Below are positions 8,431-17,022 of a stretch of 64,000 bases of DNA, piece by piece. How positions within the stretch are numbered: the stretch's first letter is position 1; each line of letters begins with the position of its first letter. The position numbers and the translations under genes were made by a program. Under the pieces are notes generated by a model. It was given only the letters and a program-made list of their open reading frames with translations. It was not told the origin of the DNA and made no database searches. Origin of the DNA: Streptomyces longhuiensis (GTDB lineage: Bacteria > Actinomycetota > Actinomycetes > Streptomycetales > Streptomycetaceae); contig NZ_CP085173.1 of the NCBI RefSeq assembly GCF_020616555.1, forward strand, positions 496,001 through 560,000. Reading direction: 5' to 3'.

Positions 8431-8600
8431 TCAGTGATTGATCATCGGACCGACGAGGCCGTGGACGGCCTCCTTGACGGCTTCCCCGAGCGTCGGGTGG
8501 GCATGGACGTTCCTGGCGATCTCGTGCGCTGTGAGATCCCACATCCGTGCCGTCGTCAGCTCGGACAGGAACTCGGCGGCCTCCGGCTCTCTGCGGCGAC
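8431..8600 (-). pseudogene. lpd: C-terminal fragment of dihydrolipoamide dehydrogenase
   Basis: The minus strand encodes [20 protein letters not shown] then [20 protein letters not shown] and ends GPMINH-stop at 8431. This is the dimer-interface tail of dihydrolipoamide dehydrogenase, with the family's HAHPTL motif supplying the catalytic His region. Upstream homology fades by about 8600, apparently with a frameshift. The central part of an lpd-like gene on the same strand lies at 9885-10440. The two look like parts of one gene separated by a 1.3-kb insertion and deletion. Confidence 0.75.
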
Positions 8601-8749
8601 GTGGGCGACCTGACGGTTCTGGCAGCGGCCGACCAGACGGCTCCGGCCTTCAGGGGACAGCGGGGCATTGCGATGCGACATGCACGGGCTTTCTTGGCAG
8701 GGCGAGGGCCGGTGTCGACGCGAAGGGCCTCCGCGTCGAAGCGGTCATC

Positions 8750-9295
8750 TCAGCCGTCGACGAGTACGCGAAGGAGTTCCTGGCCGGCCTGCCAGTCGCC
8801 AAGACCGCTGCCGGAGTTGATGTGGCCGTGGCTTCCGATGAAATGGCCTTGCGCCTGCCACGTATGCGCCAAGGAGGCGGACGTCGTCGGGTCGCAGTAG
8901 GGATCGTCGTCGCTGGCCACCATCAGGCTCCGGCACGGCAATAGGCGAGCGGACAGGTCCAAGAACGTAGGTGCGGCCTCACCTGGGAACGCCGGCCCCT
9001 GGGGATTCGGGGGAGCGACCAGGAACGCCGTGACCCCGTCGGGTCGCGTCCGGTCCAGCCAGTGCGCGGTTGCCCAGCAGCCGAGGCTGTGAGCCACCAA
9101 CGCCACCTTGCCCTCACGCCGGGATGCGATCTCGTAGGCGTCCTGGATCGCGGCAACCCAGTCCGGCAGGTCCGGCCTGCTCCACGAGGCCGGTGCGATC
9201 CGGACCGCTGAGGACCCCCACCGCTTCTCCCACAAGCTCTGCCAGTGCCGCTCATTCGAACCGTCGATCCCAGGGATGATGACGTACGCGACCAT
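8750..9295 (-). CDS. RBBP9/YdeN-type serine hydrolase
   Basis: The gene encodes 181 residues. An alpha/beta hydrolase of the small RBBP9/YdeN family: it starts MVAYVIIPGIDGSNERHWQS, carries the nucleophile motif AHSLGC (Ser about 76), ends the fold with VASDDDPYC (acid) and has the His in GSHGHINSGSGLGDW. All three catalytic elements are visible and the length is standard. No signal peptide, so cytoplasmic. The physiological substrate of these hydrolases is generally unknown. It is transcribed divergently from an Lrp/AsnC regulator 123 bp away, which suggests control by it. The pair sits in the gap of the broken lpd gene. Confidence 0.85.
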   Translation of the reverse strand: MVAYVIIPGIDGSNERHWQSLWEKRWGSSAVRIAPASWSRPDLPDWVAAIQDAYEIASRREGKVALVAHSLGCWATAHWLDRTRPDGVTAFLVAPPNPQGPAFPGEAAPTFLDLSARLLPCRSLMVASDDDPYCDPTTSASLAHTWQAQGHFIGSHGHINSGSGLGDWQAGQELLRVLVDG

Positions 9296-9418
9296 TGCCT
9301 ACCGCCCTTTCGATCGTGGCCCCCACACATCGCGGTGGCACCCTGGGGCGATTCTCGATGGGGCAGCGGCAACGATCGGGCTCAGCAAGCGATCTCAAAG
9401 AAAGTGGGGGTGACAACG

Positions 9419-9874
9419 ATGGAATCATTCGACGAGATCGACCGTGCCATCTTGGAACTGCTCCAGACTGACGGCCGGCTCACCGGAGCCGAGGTCGGAC
9501 GCCGAGTCGGACTGTCCCAGCCGGCAGCCAGCGCCCGCATCCAACGCCTGGAGAAGAACGGGATCATCACCAGCTACCGCGCCGTCGTTGCCCCAGCCGC
9601 AGTCGGATTGAACATCCATGCCATCGTCCGACTACGCACCACCCACGCGCAGCTGACCCAAGCCCTCACCCTCGCCGCCCAGACCCCCGAGGTCGTCTCG
9701 ACCCTCCGCGTGACCGGCGAGGACTGCCTCGTGTTCGACGTGCACTGCTCTCACGCCGAACGCCTTGAACAAGTCGTGGACTCCCTCGCCCGCTACGGAC
9801 CGGTCACCACCGCCCTCGTACTGCGCAGCTACCCGCCCAAGTCGCTGCCGACGGCACCGTCAACAACGTCATGA
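9419..9874 (+). CDS. Lrp/AsnC-family transcriptional regulator
   Basis: The gene encodes 151 residues. The start ATG 9419-9421 has GGGGGTGA just upstream (an in-frame GTG at 9407 is the alternative). The N-terminal winged helix reads [40 protein letters not shown] and [13 protein letters not shown], typical Lrp. The RAM domain follows ([43 protein letters not shown]). Regulators of this type bind amino acids or related ligands as octamers. The divergent hydrolase gene is the likely target. The last codons run into the debris of the lpd fragment on the other strand. Confidence 0.9.
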   Translation: MESFDEIDRAILELLQTDGRLTGAEVGRRVGLSQPAASARIQRLEKNGIITSYRAVVAPAAVGLNIHAIVRLRTTHAQLTQALTLAAQTPEVVSTLRVTGEDCLVFDVHCSHAERLEQVVDSLARYGPVTTALVLRSYPPKSLPTAPSTTS

Positions 9875-9884
9875 CCCGCGACAT

Positions 9885-10440
9885 GTAGCCCTCGACGCGG
9901 GGTGCGAACCCGACCGCCTGGAGCACCTTGTCAGCCTCGAGTACCTCGGTGGCGCCGTCGCGGGTGACCGTGACCCGCACCTTGCCCGCCGGGCCGGTGT
10001 CGTCGACGGCGTCGACCCGGGTCGAGGTCAGAATGGTGATCCCGAGCTCGCGGTACCGCTTGGCCAGCTCGGTGGACACCTCGGCGTCCTCGGTCGGCAC
10101 CACGCGGTCCCGGTACTCGACGATGGTCACGTTCACGCCATAGGCGCGCAGCACGTAGGCGAACTCGACACCGATGGCCCCGCCGCCGATGACGACGCTC
10201 CCCGGCAGCTCCTCGGCGAGGATCTGCTCCTCATGGGTCACCACGCTGTCGCTGAGCCTGGTGCCGGGCAGCAGCCGGGTCGTGACACCGGTGGCGATGA
10301 CGCAGTGGTCGAAGATGAGCGTCTCCGATTCGCCGTCGGACCGCGCGACGCACAGTGTGTGGTCGTCGGCAAAGGTGCCCCAGCCGTCGTATTCGGTGAT
10401 GCCGTTCTTCCGCATCAGATAGTGCACGCCCTGGGGCCCG
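9885..10440 (-). pseudogene. lpd: Central fragment of dihydrolipoamide dehydrogenase
   Basis: The homologous part runs from [20 protein letters not shown] through [53 protein letters not shown] (the NAD-binding Rossmann motif) and [15 protein letters not shown], about residues 90-290 of a 460-residue enzyme. Both ends turn abruptly into unrelated sequence. The N-terminal FAD-binding part with the redox-active Cys pair is missing, so the piece cannot be a functional enzyme. The C-terminal tail survives at 8431-8600 on the same strand. Confidence 0.8.
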
Positions 10441-10549
10441 GAGAAATAGTCAAGACCTGTGGATCGGGGTGTCAGCGACTTGAGTCTTAAGAGCACGCCA
10501 AGGACCCGATGTGGACGACCCGCCATCGAACTGGTGACGCTGCTCACGG

Positions 10550-11392
10550 TCAGTCGTCTGACCATTCGGAATGTCCAGACGGGCTCAAGCGGTCGATGAG
10601 GAAAGCGAGGATCTCGTTCCTGGCCTTCAGAGTGGGATGTCCGTCCTCGTCGACGAGGTGGGCGGTGACGACGCTGTGGGGGGAGCCGACCACGTCACGG
10701 AAGAACGGGGGCGGGTTGGTGTTGGCGGAACTGGCCGGAAGAACGCGGCCGTCGAAGGCGTCGCCGAGGAGTGCTTGGTAAGCGGCGAAGCGCTGGCCGG
10801 TGCACCAGCGGTCGTCGTCGAAGCGGTAGGCGAGAACTTTCAGTCCATCGCGCGCGATGCGCTCTCGGACCGCGCGTGCGTCCTCGCCGCTGATCTCGAG
10901 TGCGGCAGGGTCGTCCAGCGGCAGTGACGGATGGTTGACCACTGGCGCAATGACGGCCGGCTCAAGCGCCATGGTGAGTGCGAAGTTGCCGGTGAAGCAC
11001 AGACCGATCGCACCGACTCCCGGACCGCCGCATTCGGCGTGGGCTTGGCGCGCGAGCCCACGTAGCCACGCGGTGACGGGGCTGGAGCCGCCCCCGGCGA
11101 ACGCACGGAACTCGGCGCTGACACAGGCGCGACGGACGACCTCCTTACCACCCTCGACCGTGGGATAGGCGCCGTCGATGCCGAAGAGCGAGGGGACGTA
11201 GACGGTGAGGCCCGCATTCCGCACCCACCGTGCTAGCCGAAGGACGTCGGGGCTGATACCCGGCATCTCCGGCATCAACACGACGGCTGGTCCGGAACCC
11301 GAGGCGTACACCGTCTTCACCACCCCGTCGACGTCCACGAGTCGTCGGGAGAAGTCCTTGATCGCGTCGTTAAGGCGTCCGTTGGCTCTCAT
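10550..11392 (-). CDS. Dienelactone hydrolase-family protein
   Basis: The gene encodes 280 residues. The alpha/beta hydrolase core includes [20 protein letters not shown], where the EMPG..P segment is the family's substrate-binding Glu region, [13 protein letters not shown] with the nucleophile-elbow Cys of dienelactone hydrolases, and a final [16 protein letters not shown] with the likely catalytic His. It is somewhat longer than the 236-residue type enzyme because of an N-terminal extension and an insert around [18 protein letters not shown]. Cytoplasmic. It is divergent from a GlxA-type regulator with 97 bp between starts, a common regulator-target arrangement. The natural substrate cannot be told from sequence. 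Confidence 0.85.
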   Translation of the reverse strand: MRANGRLNDAIKDFSRRLVDVDGVVKTVYASGSGPAVVLMPEMPGISPDVLRLARWVRNAGLTVYVPSLFGIDGAYPTVEGGKEVVRRACVSAEFRAFAGGGSSPVTAWLRGLARQAHAECGGPGVGAIGLCFTGNFALTMALEPAVIAPVVNHPSLPLDDPAALEISGEDARAVRERIARDGLKVLAYRFDDDRWCTGQRFAAYQALLGDAFDGRVLPASSANTNPPPFFRDVVGSPHSVVTAHLVDEDGHPTLKARNEILAFLIDRLSPSGHSEWSDD

Positions 11393-11489
11393 GCCGACAG
11401 CGTGAACTGGCCTGCCCGCACAAGGTGATAGGCCAGATCGCCATGTAGAGGGGTAATCTCGCCATAGGCGTGATGGTGAGGAGGCGAGC

Positions 11490-12461
11490 GTGAGCGCGCT
11501 GCGGGTCGGTGTCCTGGCCTATCCGGGCTGCTTCGCGTCCGAGGTGTTCGGCGTACCCGATCTATTGACGATGGCCACGCACGTTGCCGGCCCGGACCAC
11601 GCCGGATACGAAGTGTCGGTCGTTTCGTCGCGACGTCATGTCACCGCATCGGGCGGTGCAGCACTGACTGTCTCTCCGCTGCGCGAGGTCGACATCCTTG
11701 TCGTGCCAGGGTTCGAGCTTCTGCCGGGCCTCGACGTGGACGCGAAGCTCGCGTCCCTCGCCCCAGAAGTCGCCGCAATCCACTCACATACTGCCGCAGG
11801 CCATGTCGTCGTCTCGATCTGTGTCGGGGCGTTCCTGCTCGCCGAAGCTGGACTGCTCAAGGGGCGCCGCGCTACGACGTCATGGCTCTTCGCGGACGAA
11901 TTGGCTCGACGCTGTCCTGACGCTGATGTCCGACCCGAACGTCTCGTCGTCACCGACAAGGGGGTGACGACGACGGCGGCCTTCAGTGCCATGTACGACT
12001 TCGCGCTGGAGCTGATCCGCCAGCACAGCGGTGCCGGCGTGGCGCGGGCGACCGCGCGTGTGGCGCTCGTCGACGATGCGCGATCGTCTCAGACCCCGTA
12101 CGTTGACGTGCGACTTCTTCCACAGCCTGGAAACGAGTTCTCCCGCAGGGTCATGCGCTGGCTCGACCAGAACCTTGCCGCCCGATACGACCTCGCCGCG
12201 TTGTCGGACACATTCAATGTCAGCACTCGAACGCTGCTGCGGCGCTTCGCAGACGAGACAGGCCAGAGTCCGCTGCAGTACCTGCGATCGTCGCGCGTCC
12301 ATCGCGCCAGACACCTCCTTGAGACCACGGACCGAACGGTCGCCAGCATCTCTGCAACGATCGGGTACAGAGACCCCGGCACCTTCGCTGTTCTCTTCGC
12401 CAAACACACCGGACGACGACCAAGGGACTACCGCGCAGCCTTCCGGCGTGGCGCCAACTGA
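11490..12461 (+). CDS. GlxA-family transcriptional activator (DJ-1/PfpI + AraC HTH)
   Basis: The gene encodes 323 residues. The start GTG 11490 follows GAGGAG. Residues about 5-185 form a DJ-1/PfpI-like domain (VGVLAYPGCFASEVFGV, VDILVVPGFE, VVSICVGAFLLAEAGLL with the elbow Cys, ATTSWLFADELA). Residues about 215-320 hold an AraC-type double HTH (FSRRVMRWLDQNLAARYDLA, LSDTFNVSTRTLLRRFADET, ISATIGYRDPGTFAVLFAKH). Such proteins sense small metabolites and activate neighbouring catabolic operons. The divergent dienelactone hydrolase gene is the probable target. Everything expected for the family is present. Confidence 0.92.
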   Translation: MSALRVGVLAYPGCFASEVFGVPDLLTMATHVAGPDHAGYEVSVVSSRRHVTASGGAALTVSPLREVDILVVPGFELLPGLDVDAKLASLAPEVAAIHSHTAAGHVVVSICVGAFLLAEAGLLKGRRATTSWLFADELARRCPDADVRPERLVVTDKGVTTTAAFSAMYDFALELIRQHSGAGVARATARVALVDDARSSQTPYVDVRLLPQPGNEFSRRVMRWLDQNLAARYDLAALSDTFNVSTRTLLRRFADETGQSPLQYLRSSRVHRARHLLETTDRTVASISATIGYRDPGTFAVLFAKHTGRRPRDYRAAFRRGAN

Positions 12462-12535
12462 TGACGACCTTCCCTTGGGGCGATGTGTATTCGTATTCGG
12501 AGAAATAGAGAGACCTGCGGGTCGGTTGAGGTTGC

Positions 12536-12765
12536 TCAGGCTGCGTGAGCCTCGGGGCGTTCGACGAGGTGGCCGCGTTCCAAGCGGGCTCCGGCGCGGA
12601 CGAGGGCGACGAGGTGGGGTGATTCGCGGCCCGCCAGCGGGCCTGGGCGGACTCGACGAGTTTGAAGACCATCGCGAGGGCGGCGGCCGCGCTGCCGGCT
12701 CCCCGAGTGACCTTGGTCCGTAGCCGGACCGTCGAGAACGTCGACTCGATCGGGTATGTCCTCCA
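12536..12765 (-). pseudogene. IS256-family transposase, C-terminal remnant
   Basis: The minus strand reads YPIESTFSTVRLRTKVTRG, AAALAMVFKLVESAQARWR and, after a one-base frameshift, PHLVALVRAGARLERGHLVE ending AHAA-stop at 12536. This is the C-terminal tail of IS256-type mutator transposases, which contain the IESTF-TVR-RT-K motif. Only about 75 codons remain. Its other side abuts a truncated HxlR gene, so insertion followed by deletion is likely. Confidence 0.75.
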
Positions 12766-12944
12766 GCGTGCTCAGTACCCGGATCGAGGAACTGTCCGGC
12801 GCCCGCCTGCTCGCCCTGGACAGCGATGGCTACCGCCTCACCCAGCTCGGCCAGGATCTCGTCGAGGCGCTGAGCCCGCTGGACGCCTGGAGTCGACGTT
12901 GGGCCGAGGAAACGGGACCCGCGACGACAGGAGGGCTGGAATGA
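12756..12944 (+). pseudogene. HxlR-type regulator, N-terminally truncated
   Basis: The 62 codons read VLSTRIEELSGARLLALDSD, GYRLTQLGQDLVEALSPLDA and WSRRWAEETG. This is the recognition-helix end, wing and C-terminal dimer helix of an HxlR/PadR-like winged-helix regulator, normally about 110-130 residues. The N-terminal half, including the first HTH helices, is replaced by the IS256 remnant. The open frame is probably not a functional protein. Confidence 0.65.
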
Positions 12945-13029
12945 TCACCGCATGGCTGGTCTGTTCACGGCAGCGGTGCCGTCCTGGATAGCTCCCTTCA
13001 GCGGCTGAGCCCGCGCCAGTTCGGCAAGT

Positions 13030-13557
13030 CGGTGACCTCGTTGCGACGTCGGGGAGTTGACGCTGCACGCCGGGGTCGGCCATAGGGCCTACCGCTGGAG
13101 GACCCAGTACTCCTGGTCACGGCGTACTGGCGAACCAACTTGACGCTGCGCCACCTTGCCCCGCTGTTCGGGGTCTCAAAGTCGTCAGCCGACCGCATCG
13201 TCGACCACCTCGGCCCTCTGCTCACACTCCAGCCCCGCATAAGGTTCCGCAAAGACACCGTGCTCATCGTGGACGGAACCCTGGTACCCGCCCGCGACCA
13301 CAAGGTGGCTGAACAGTCCAAGAATTTCCGGTACTCCACCAACCATCAGGTTGTCGTCGACGCGGACAGCCGCCTGGTCGTCGCGGTCGGCCGTCCCCTT
13401 CCCGGCAACCGCGCGACTGTAAAGCATGGGAGGAATCCGCGGCGAAGGCCTCCGTCGGCAAGACCATGATCCTGCGTGACTGCCGCCACAAGGTGGACGG
13501 CGTTTCTCACGCGATGAGCGGCATCGCTCGACTGCACAACCTCGCCCTCGCTGGGTA
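13030..13557 (+). pseudogene. DDE (HARBI1/IS5-like) transposase remnant with internal deletion
   Basis: It begins PLEDPVLLVTAYWRTNLTLR, continues HLAPLFGVSKSSADRIVDHL and PLLTLQPRIRFRKDTVLIVD, then NFRYSTNHQVVVDADSRLVV and VGRPLPGNR. A frameshift after that leads to ASVGKT, joined directly to MILRDCRHKVDGVSHAMSGI and ARLHNLALAG-stop. The segment between GKT and ILRDCR (about 60 codons in the homologous remnant at 5.4-6.1 kb) is deleted. The element is dead, and the two copies belong to one IS type. Confidence 0.75.
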
Positions 13558-13662
13558 GGCCGACGGGCCCCAACCGCCCACTGCCGGGCCCACACTCACC
13601 CGGAGATCATTTGCGGGACAAGCCTTGTGCAGGACGCAGTCACTCGTGGATTCTTGGTCCCC

Positions 13663-14064
13663 GTGACCGACACAACGAGCGAAACCCCTTGGCCCGGAGC
13701 GATCAGCGCCATCACCTTGTTCACCGAGGATCTGGAAGCCACGAAGGAGTTCTACCGTGATGTGTTCCGCCTTCCGGTGACCTTCGAGAACGACAACTCG
13801 GCCGTTTTCAGCTTCGGGAACACCATCATCAACCTGCTGCGGTCCACCGCAGCACACGAGTTGATCGGCCCCGCGCGCGTAGCTGCTCCGGACGCCGGAT
13901 CCCGCATGCAGTTCACCCTCCCCGTGGACGATGTGGACGCGATGTGCAAAGCCCTGACAGCCCGCGGCGTGACGCTGCTGAATGGCCCGATGGACCGGCC
14001 CTGGGGGATTCGGACAGCCAGCTTCCGTGACCCGGGCGGCCACGTCTGGGAGATCGCGCAGTGA
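13663..14064 (+). CDS. Glyoxalase/VOC-superfamily protein
   Basis: About 133 residues if translation starts at GTG 13663 (VTDTTSETPWPGAI). An in-frame GTG at 13627 would add 12 residues that look unrelated. A single VOC domain in paired beta-alpha-beta-beta-beta modules: ISAITLFTEDLEATKEFYRD, TFENDNSAVFSFGNTIINLL, MQFTLPVDDVDAMCKALTAR, GPMDRPWGIRTASFRDPGGH and a final VWEIAQ. Conserved D-PGGH.WEI marks the metal-site end of the fold. Members are metal-dependent lyases, dioxygenases or antibiotic-binding proteins, and no specific role can be chosen. It lies directly after transposase debris, so its native promoter may be lost. Confidence 0.8.
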   Translation: MTDTTSETPWPGAISAITLFTEDLEATKEFYRDVFRLPVTFENDNSAVFSFGNTIINLLRSTAAHELIGPARVAAPDAGSRMQFTLPVDDVDAMCKALTARGVTLLNGPMDRPWGIRTASFRDPGGHVWEIAQ

Positions 14065-14130
14065 GTCGGGCCTGCAGGAAGATGCCCGCGTCGCGTTCGG
14101 CCACGACGATGGCGTGTCCCACTATTCCCG
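14065..14130 (-). pseudogene. Short fragment of a GAF-SpoIIE phosphatase gene
   Basis: About 60 bp encode GHAIVVAERDAGIFLQAR on the minus strand. The same linker is present in the intact phosphatase at 21860-23032 (GHAIVVAERDTDIFLQARRA), and the DNA is closely similar to plus-strand 22595-22660. It is a relic of a second gene of this type, left at the end of the VOC gene. Confidence 0.7.
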
Positions 14131-14236
14131 CGAAGGCGCCAAGCTCCCACCTCGATGCAAGCGCTGCGCATCCACCTCGCAGCCTGGCCTAGAGTGCTCG
14201 TCCTGGCCAACTCGGTTTGTGGAACAGCCTGTTGGC

Positions 14237-14539
14237 TCAGTCTCTGGGGAGGAGGGTTCCGAGTGGACCGAGGTCGAGATTGAGGTCCTCCGGGCTCAGT
14301 CCGTGCTGCTCACAGAGTTCCGTCATGCGCTGATCGAGCAGCATGAGCGTGGTGCCGATCTCGTCAACCTGTTTCTCGCTGAGGTCGCCCTGCTCCACAC
14401 GCCGGATCGCTTGCCGCTCCATCAACTGCCGCAGGAGTTCCACCACGGTCAGGACGAGAGCGACGAGGTCACGCCCCATCTGGTCGGAGTCCAGGTCGAG
14501 ACGAGGGCCGCCGGTCACAGAGGGCCTCCGTCCGCCCAA
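14237..14539 (-). CDS. gvpK: Gas vesicle protein GvpK
   Basis: The gene encodes 100 residues, the last of the gas-vesicle operon. GvpK signatures are RLDLDSDQMGRDLVALVLTV, VELLRQLMERQAIRRVE, LSEKQVDEIGTTLMLLDQRM and ELCEQHGLSPEDLNLDLGPL, all in the right order for a complete protein. GvpK is a small helical accessory protein needed for gas vesicle formation in other bacteria. Its start lies inside the end of gvpS (25-bp overlap), which implies translational coupling. Confidence 0.93.
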   Translation of the reverse strand: MGGRRPSVTGGPRLDLDSDQMGRDLVALVLTVVELLRQLMERQAIRRVEQGDLSEKQVDEIGTTLMLLDQRMTELCEQHGLSPEDLNLDLGPLGTLLPRD

Positions 14540-14742
14540 GGTGCCGGAACTCGCTCGTTGACGGATGACAGCAGAGCATGGAGCGAGAGCCGGATGAGCG
14601 GAACATCTGCGATTGCGATGACCAGGTCTCCGCTGACCACCACACCGGTCGCCAGGAGGCGATCAAGTAGGTCGACGAGTGGCACTCCGATAGGACCTTG
14701 CAGCGGTTCGGGGCTGTCCCAAGGCACCAATGCTTGCGTCAT
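14515..14742 (-). CDS. gvpS: Gas vesicle protein GvpS (GvpA/J family)
   Basis: The gene encodes 75 residues. A minimal GvpA-like fold: PLVDLLDRLLATGVVVSGDL then VIAIADVPLIRLSLHALLSS. The LLDRLL-.G-VV-GD-.I.-.ADV.LI motif is the shell-protein helix-strand-strand-helix. Small paralogues of GvpA such as GvpS, GvpJ and GvpM are thought to act in nucleation or cap building rather than forming the ribs. It starts 3 bp after the gvpL stop and overlaps gvpK. Confidence 0.88.
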   Translation of the reverse strand: MTQALVPWDSPEPLQGPIGVPLVDLLDRLLATGVVVSGDLVIAIADVPLIRLSLHALLSSVNERVPAPWADGGPL

Positions 14743-14745
14743 GGC

Positions 14746-15558
14746 CTATACCTCACCGACGAATGAATAGGGAACCCAGGGCCCCGACAGATCGATCCGC
14801 ACCCCGGTCCGCTCACGCAGCGTCCGCGTCAGCAGGGCGAGATCATCGGCTCGGTGGTCCGCCACAAGATAGGTGGCGTTGAGGACTTGGACGTGACGTT
14901 GTCCGGTCAGTTGAAGAGCTTGCGGTCGAAGCCTGCGGAACGCGGTGGCAAGGCCGCGGACTTCAGTGTCCACAGTTTCAGCGATGCGGAGAGCCTCGTC
15001 ACGGTGCTGTTCCCGACGCCGCTGGATCCCCCGCTTGCGGTCCAGATAGGCGAGACCAGCCCCAGGTGACGGACGAGTTCGCTCTGAGGGCGTGGCGGCC
15101 AGGGGTGCAGTAGCCACGGTGTCATCGGCGGCCTCTTCGGGCGCGTAGACCTTCACGCCCCACTCGGCATGGTGCGCGATACGCCGGAGAACGGTATGGA
15201 ACCGTTCAGCCTCGTCAGTCAGGCCTTGCCGTGCCCTCTCGTCGTCGAGGTACAGAGTGGCCAGCGGGAGGGGGACGGTGGGGCAGCAGGCGGCGGTGGC
15301 GGACACAACTTCGTGATGCGCGCGGGCGTAGCGCTCCAGCTCACGTTGGTCGGACAGGCGGCTCTGCCAGGCTTGATCTGTGAAGTCGGCAGCGTCGACG
15401 GACTGCACGACGGCTGTGAGTGTTCCGAGCGGCAGCGCGCGCATCTCCTCGCCGCCGACGCCCGGGAGACCGGTGAAGGCCTCCGGATCCACACCACGGC
15501 AGACCGCGAAGACATAAGTGGCGAGGGTGTCCGAGCCCTCCGGGCTGCGCTCGGTCAT
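14746..15558 (-). CDS. gvpL: Gas vesicle protein GvpL/GvpF family
   Basis: The gene encodes 270 residues. It starts TLATYVFAVCRGVDPEAFTG, followed by LPLGTLTAVVQSVDAADF, the HHEVVSATAACCPTVPLPLA segment typical of GvpL/F, and the C-terminal ferredoxin-like part ending VRIDLSGPWVPYSFVGE (the GPW.PYSF motif). GvpF/L proteins bind the shell protein and act as assembly chaperone or cap components. The start overlaps the gvpJ stop by 4 bp (ATGA). Full length. Confidence 0.93.
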   Translation of the reverse strand: MTERSPEGSDTLATYVFAVCRGVDPEAFTGLPGVGGEEMRALPLGTLTAVVQSVDAADFTDQAWQSRLSDQRELERYARAHHEVVSATAACCPTVPLPLATLYLDDERARQGLTDEAERFHTVLRRIAHHAEWGVKVYAPEEAADDTVATAPLAATPSERTRPSPGAGLAYLDRKRGIQRRREQHRDEALRIAETVDTEVRGLATAFRRLRPQALQLTGQRHVQVLNATYLVADHRADDLALLTRTLRERTGVRIDLSGPWVPYSFVGEV

Positions 15559-15938
15559 GTGGTTCGCCTCTTCTTCGTCTTCACGGGTGCGGCTTCGTCG
15601 GGAGCACCGGGTGGGTCACCCCCATCTGTGCTGGACTCCAACGCGTCCAGACGTCGGCGCAGCTCACGGTTCTCGTCCCGCAAGGCGTTGCGGGAGGCTC
15701 GTGAACTCAGGGCTGGGTCGGTTTCCCACCAGTCGATTCCCGCCTTCTTTGCGGTATCCACGGATGCAACGAAGAGACGGAGACGGATGGTGAGCAGCTC
15801 GATGTCGAGGAGATCGATCTTGATGTCGCCGGCGATGACGATTCCCTTGTCCAGCACCCGTTCGAGAATGTCGGCCAGGTTGGCGGACTGTGGTCCGGAG
15901 ATCGGAGAGCCTGCCTGCCTGAAGTCCACCTCAGACAC
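15555..15938 (-). CDS. gvpJ: Gas vesicle protein GvpJ (GvpA-like)
   Basis: The gene encodes 127 residues from GTG 15936-15938, preceded by GGAGG. That start overlaps the end of gvpZ by 8 bp. The GvpA-like core is ANLADILERVLDKGIVIAGD then IKIDLLDIELLTIRLRLFVA (I.A.D.KI.L..IELLTIRLR is diagnostic). A charged tail follows: RNALRDENRELRRRLDAL, then an acidic/Pro segment and KTKKRRTT at the end. GvpJ-type proteins are minor shell components, probably near the conical tips. Confidence 0.92.
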   Translation of the reverse strand: MSEVDFRQAGSPISGPQSANLADILERVLDKGIVIAGDIKIDLLDIELLTIRLRLFVASVDTAKKAGIDWWETDPALSSRASRNALRDENRELRRRLDALESSTDGGDPPGAPDEAAPVKTKKRRTT

Positions 15939-17016
15939 GGCTGCGCCTCCTTGCTCCACGCTTCCTTGAGGGTGCCTCGTCCTCTTCTTCCTCCTCGTCC
16001 TCTTCTTCCTCCTCGTCCTCTTCTTCCTCCTCTTCGTCTTCCTCGTACTCGTCGCCGGCGTCACCGTCTTCCTCGGTTTCGTCGTCTTCCTCGTCGTCGT
16101 ATTCGTCTGCTAGTTCTTCGTCCTCCGGCTCCTCTTCGTTGTCGGCGTACTCGTCCTCCTGCCCCTCGTCCTGGGCTTCCGACTCCTGCGCCTCTTCTTC
16201 TTCCATGGCTTCTTCGTGGGTCACCACAACTTCGCCGTCGCGGATTTCACCGCGCCAGCCTTCTGCCTCCTCTTGGGTGAGGGTTACGAAGCGCACGAAG
16301 TGCTTGAAGTCCAGGCGCATGCGCCGCCCTTGGGCTCGCCAAATGTTGCCTGTCTTCTCGAAGAAGCCTGCCGGGTAGTACTCCACTACCAGTACGATGC
16401 GCGTCAGGTTCGGTGAGAGCTCATGGAAACTGACGGCACCTCGCGTCGTACCCTTGGCTCCTTCCGACGTCCACACGATCCGATCATCGGGAATCTGTTC
16501 CTGGACGGTTGCTTTGAAAGAGCGTGAGGAGGGCCCGACCTTGACCTTCCAGTCGCTGGTCGTCTCGTCGCTCGTCGATACGTCGCGCACGCCCTTGGCG
16601 AAACTGCTGAACCGGTCGTACTGAGTCCAGTGGTCGTAGGCCGTGCGCAGCGGCACTCCCACATCCTGGATCTCGAAGATGTGTGTGATCTTTCCACCGC
16701 TGGACTTGCGTTTTCCCTTGCCGCCGCCGAAGGCTTCTTTGGCCTTCTCCACAACGGTGTCCTTGACCCCCTTGGCTTTCTCCGAGACAAACGCCTTCAC
16801 TGGCGATTCGCCCTGGAGGATGCGAGATCCGATTGCAGGAAGCGATCCACCGTTCTCGGCTACGTCAGTGAGCTTGCCAGCGACATCGGTCAGCTTTTCG
16901 CCCGCCTTTTCGGCGGCTCTCTCCAATTGTGCGCCGAGGAACTTGGAAAGCTCTTCACGGAGCCGGTCCACGCCTGACTCTCCTGCCTCGGGCTCGTTAT
17001 TCTCCGTCTTGGCCAT
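15931..17016 (-). CDS. gvpZ: GvpZ-type SRPBCC protein with long acidic tail
   Basis: The gene encodes 361 residues. Residues 1-105 are mostly helical and charged (LREELSKFLGAQLERAAEKA). Residues about 108-262 form an SRPBCC/START-like ligand-binding fold (ITHIFEIQDVGVPLRTAYDH, WTQYDRFSSFAKGVRDV, IVLVVEYYPAGFFEKTGNIW, DFKHFVRFVTL). From about 265 to 350 the chain is almost purely Glu/Asp, and it ends with a basic SRKRGARRRSRV tip. Position between gvpY and gvpJ matches the Streptomyces gvpZ. The acidic tail is complementary to the basic tail of GvpY next door. The role in vesicle biogenesis is not established, and a lipid or shell-surface partner is possible. Confidence 0.85.
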   Translation of the reverse strand: MAKTENNEPEAGESGVDRLREELSKFLGAQLERAAEKAGEKLTDVAGKLTDVAENGGSLPAIGSRILQGESPVKAFVSEKAKGVKDTVVEKAKEAFGGGKGKRKSSGGKITHIFEIQDVGVPLRTAYDHWTQYDRFSSFAKGVRDVSTSDETTSDWKVKVGPSSRSFKATVQEQIPDDRIVWTSEGAKGTTRGAVSFHELSPNLTRIVLVVEYYPAGFFEKTGNIWRAQGRRMRLDFKHFVRFVTLTQEEAEGWRGEIRDGEVVVTHEEAMEEEEAQESEAQDEGQEDEYADNEEEPEDEELADEYDDEEDDETEEDGDAGDEYEEDEEEEEEDEEEEEDEEEEEDEAPSRKRGARRRSRV

Positions 17017-17022
17017 GCCGGG

